5,544 nucleotides of DNA from Cellulomonadaceae bacterium (GTDB lineage Bacteria > Actinomycetota > Actinomycetes > Actinomycetales > Cellulomonadaceae), in contig JAITCK010000179.1 in NCBI GenBank assembly GCA_031283115.1, positions 1-5,544 on the forward strand. The letters are read 5' to 3'. The notes under the pieces were generated by a model. That model had not been told where the DNA came from, made no database searches, and was given only the letters and a program-made list of their open reading frames with translations. The position numbers and the translations under genes were made by a program. Positions 5,533 to 5,544 of this stretch are shown here, one piece after another. How positions within the stretch are numbered: the stretch's first letter is position 1; every line of letters begins with the position of its first letter.

Positions 5533-5544
5533 CGCGACGGGAAG

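Overview
The window is high-G+C DNA with every supported gene on the + strand. The order RNase HII gene followed by a DUF2469 gene is a known actinobacterial (Actinomycetota) arrangement, and the enoyl-ACP reductase looks more like actinobacterial InhA/FabI than enterobacterial FabI at its C-terminus. I therefore infer an actinobacterium. The genus cannot be read from this sequence.

Region 1 (about 1-950) is housekeeping DNA. It holds the 3' part of rnhB (RNase HII), cut by the left window edge, and then a complete gene for a small DUF2469 protein. A gap of about 138 bp follows, with a nine-G homopolymer and a short direct repeat, before the next gene. Region 2 (951-1751) is a complete fabI-type NADH-dependent enoyl-ACP reductase gene of the fatty-acid synthesis cycle. 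A gap of about 100 bp follows, with an 11-bp tandem duplication and a 21-bp interrupted palindrome.

Region 3 (1855-5507) looks like the start of a catabolic operon. It has a strong Shine-Dalgarno sequence, a 12-TM major facilitator transporter, an HSL-type alpha/beta hydrolase whose ATG overlaps the transporter stop (TAATG), and, 6 bp further on, a family III CoA-transferase. The CoA-transferase agrees with E. coli CaiB (L-carnitine CoA-transferase) in motif after motif along its whole length. An SD-like sequence at the right edge suggests that the operon continues.

The working model for region 3 is uptake of a carnitine-like betaine, or an ester of one, by the MFS protein. The hydrolase would then cleave the ester, and the CaiB-like enzyme would load the acid onto CoA. 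The transporter and esterase substrates are inferred from the neighbourhood only. An MFS-esterase-CaiB cassette, in place of the enterobacterial layout with a BCCT antiporter (CaiT), is the most interesting thing here. No RNA genes, CRISPR arrays or insertion sequences were seen.
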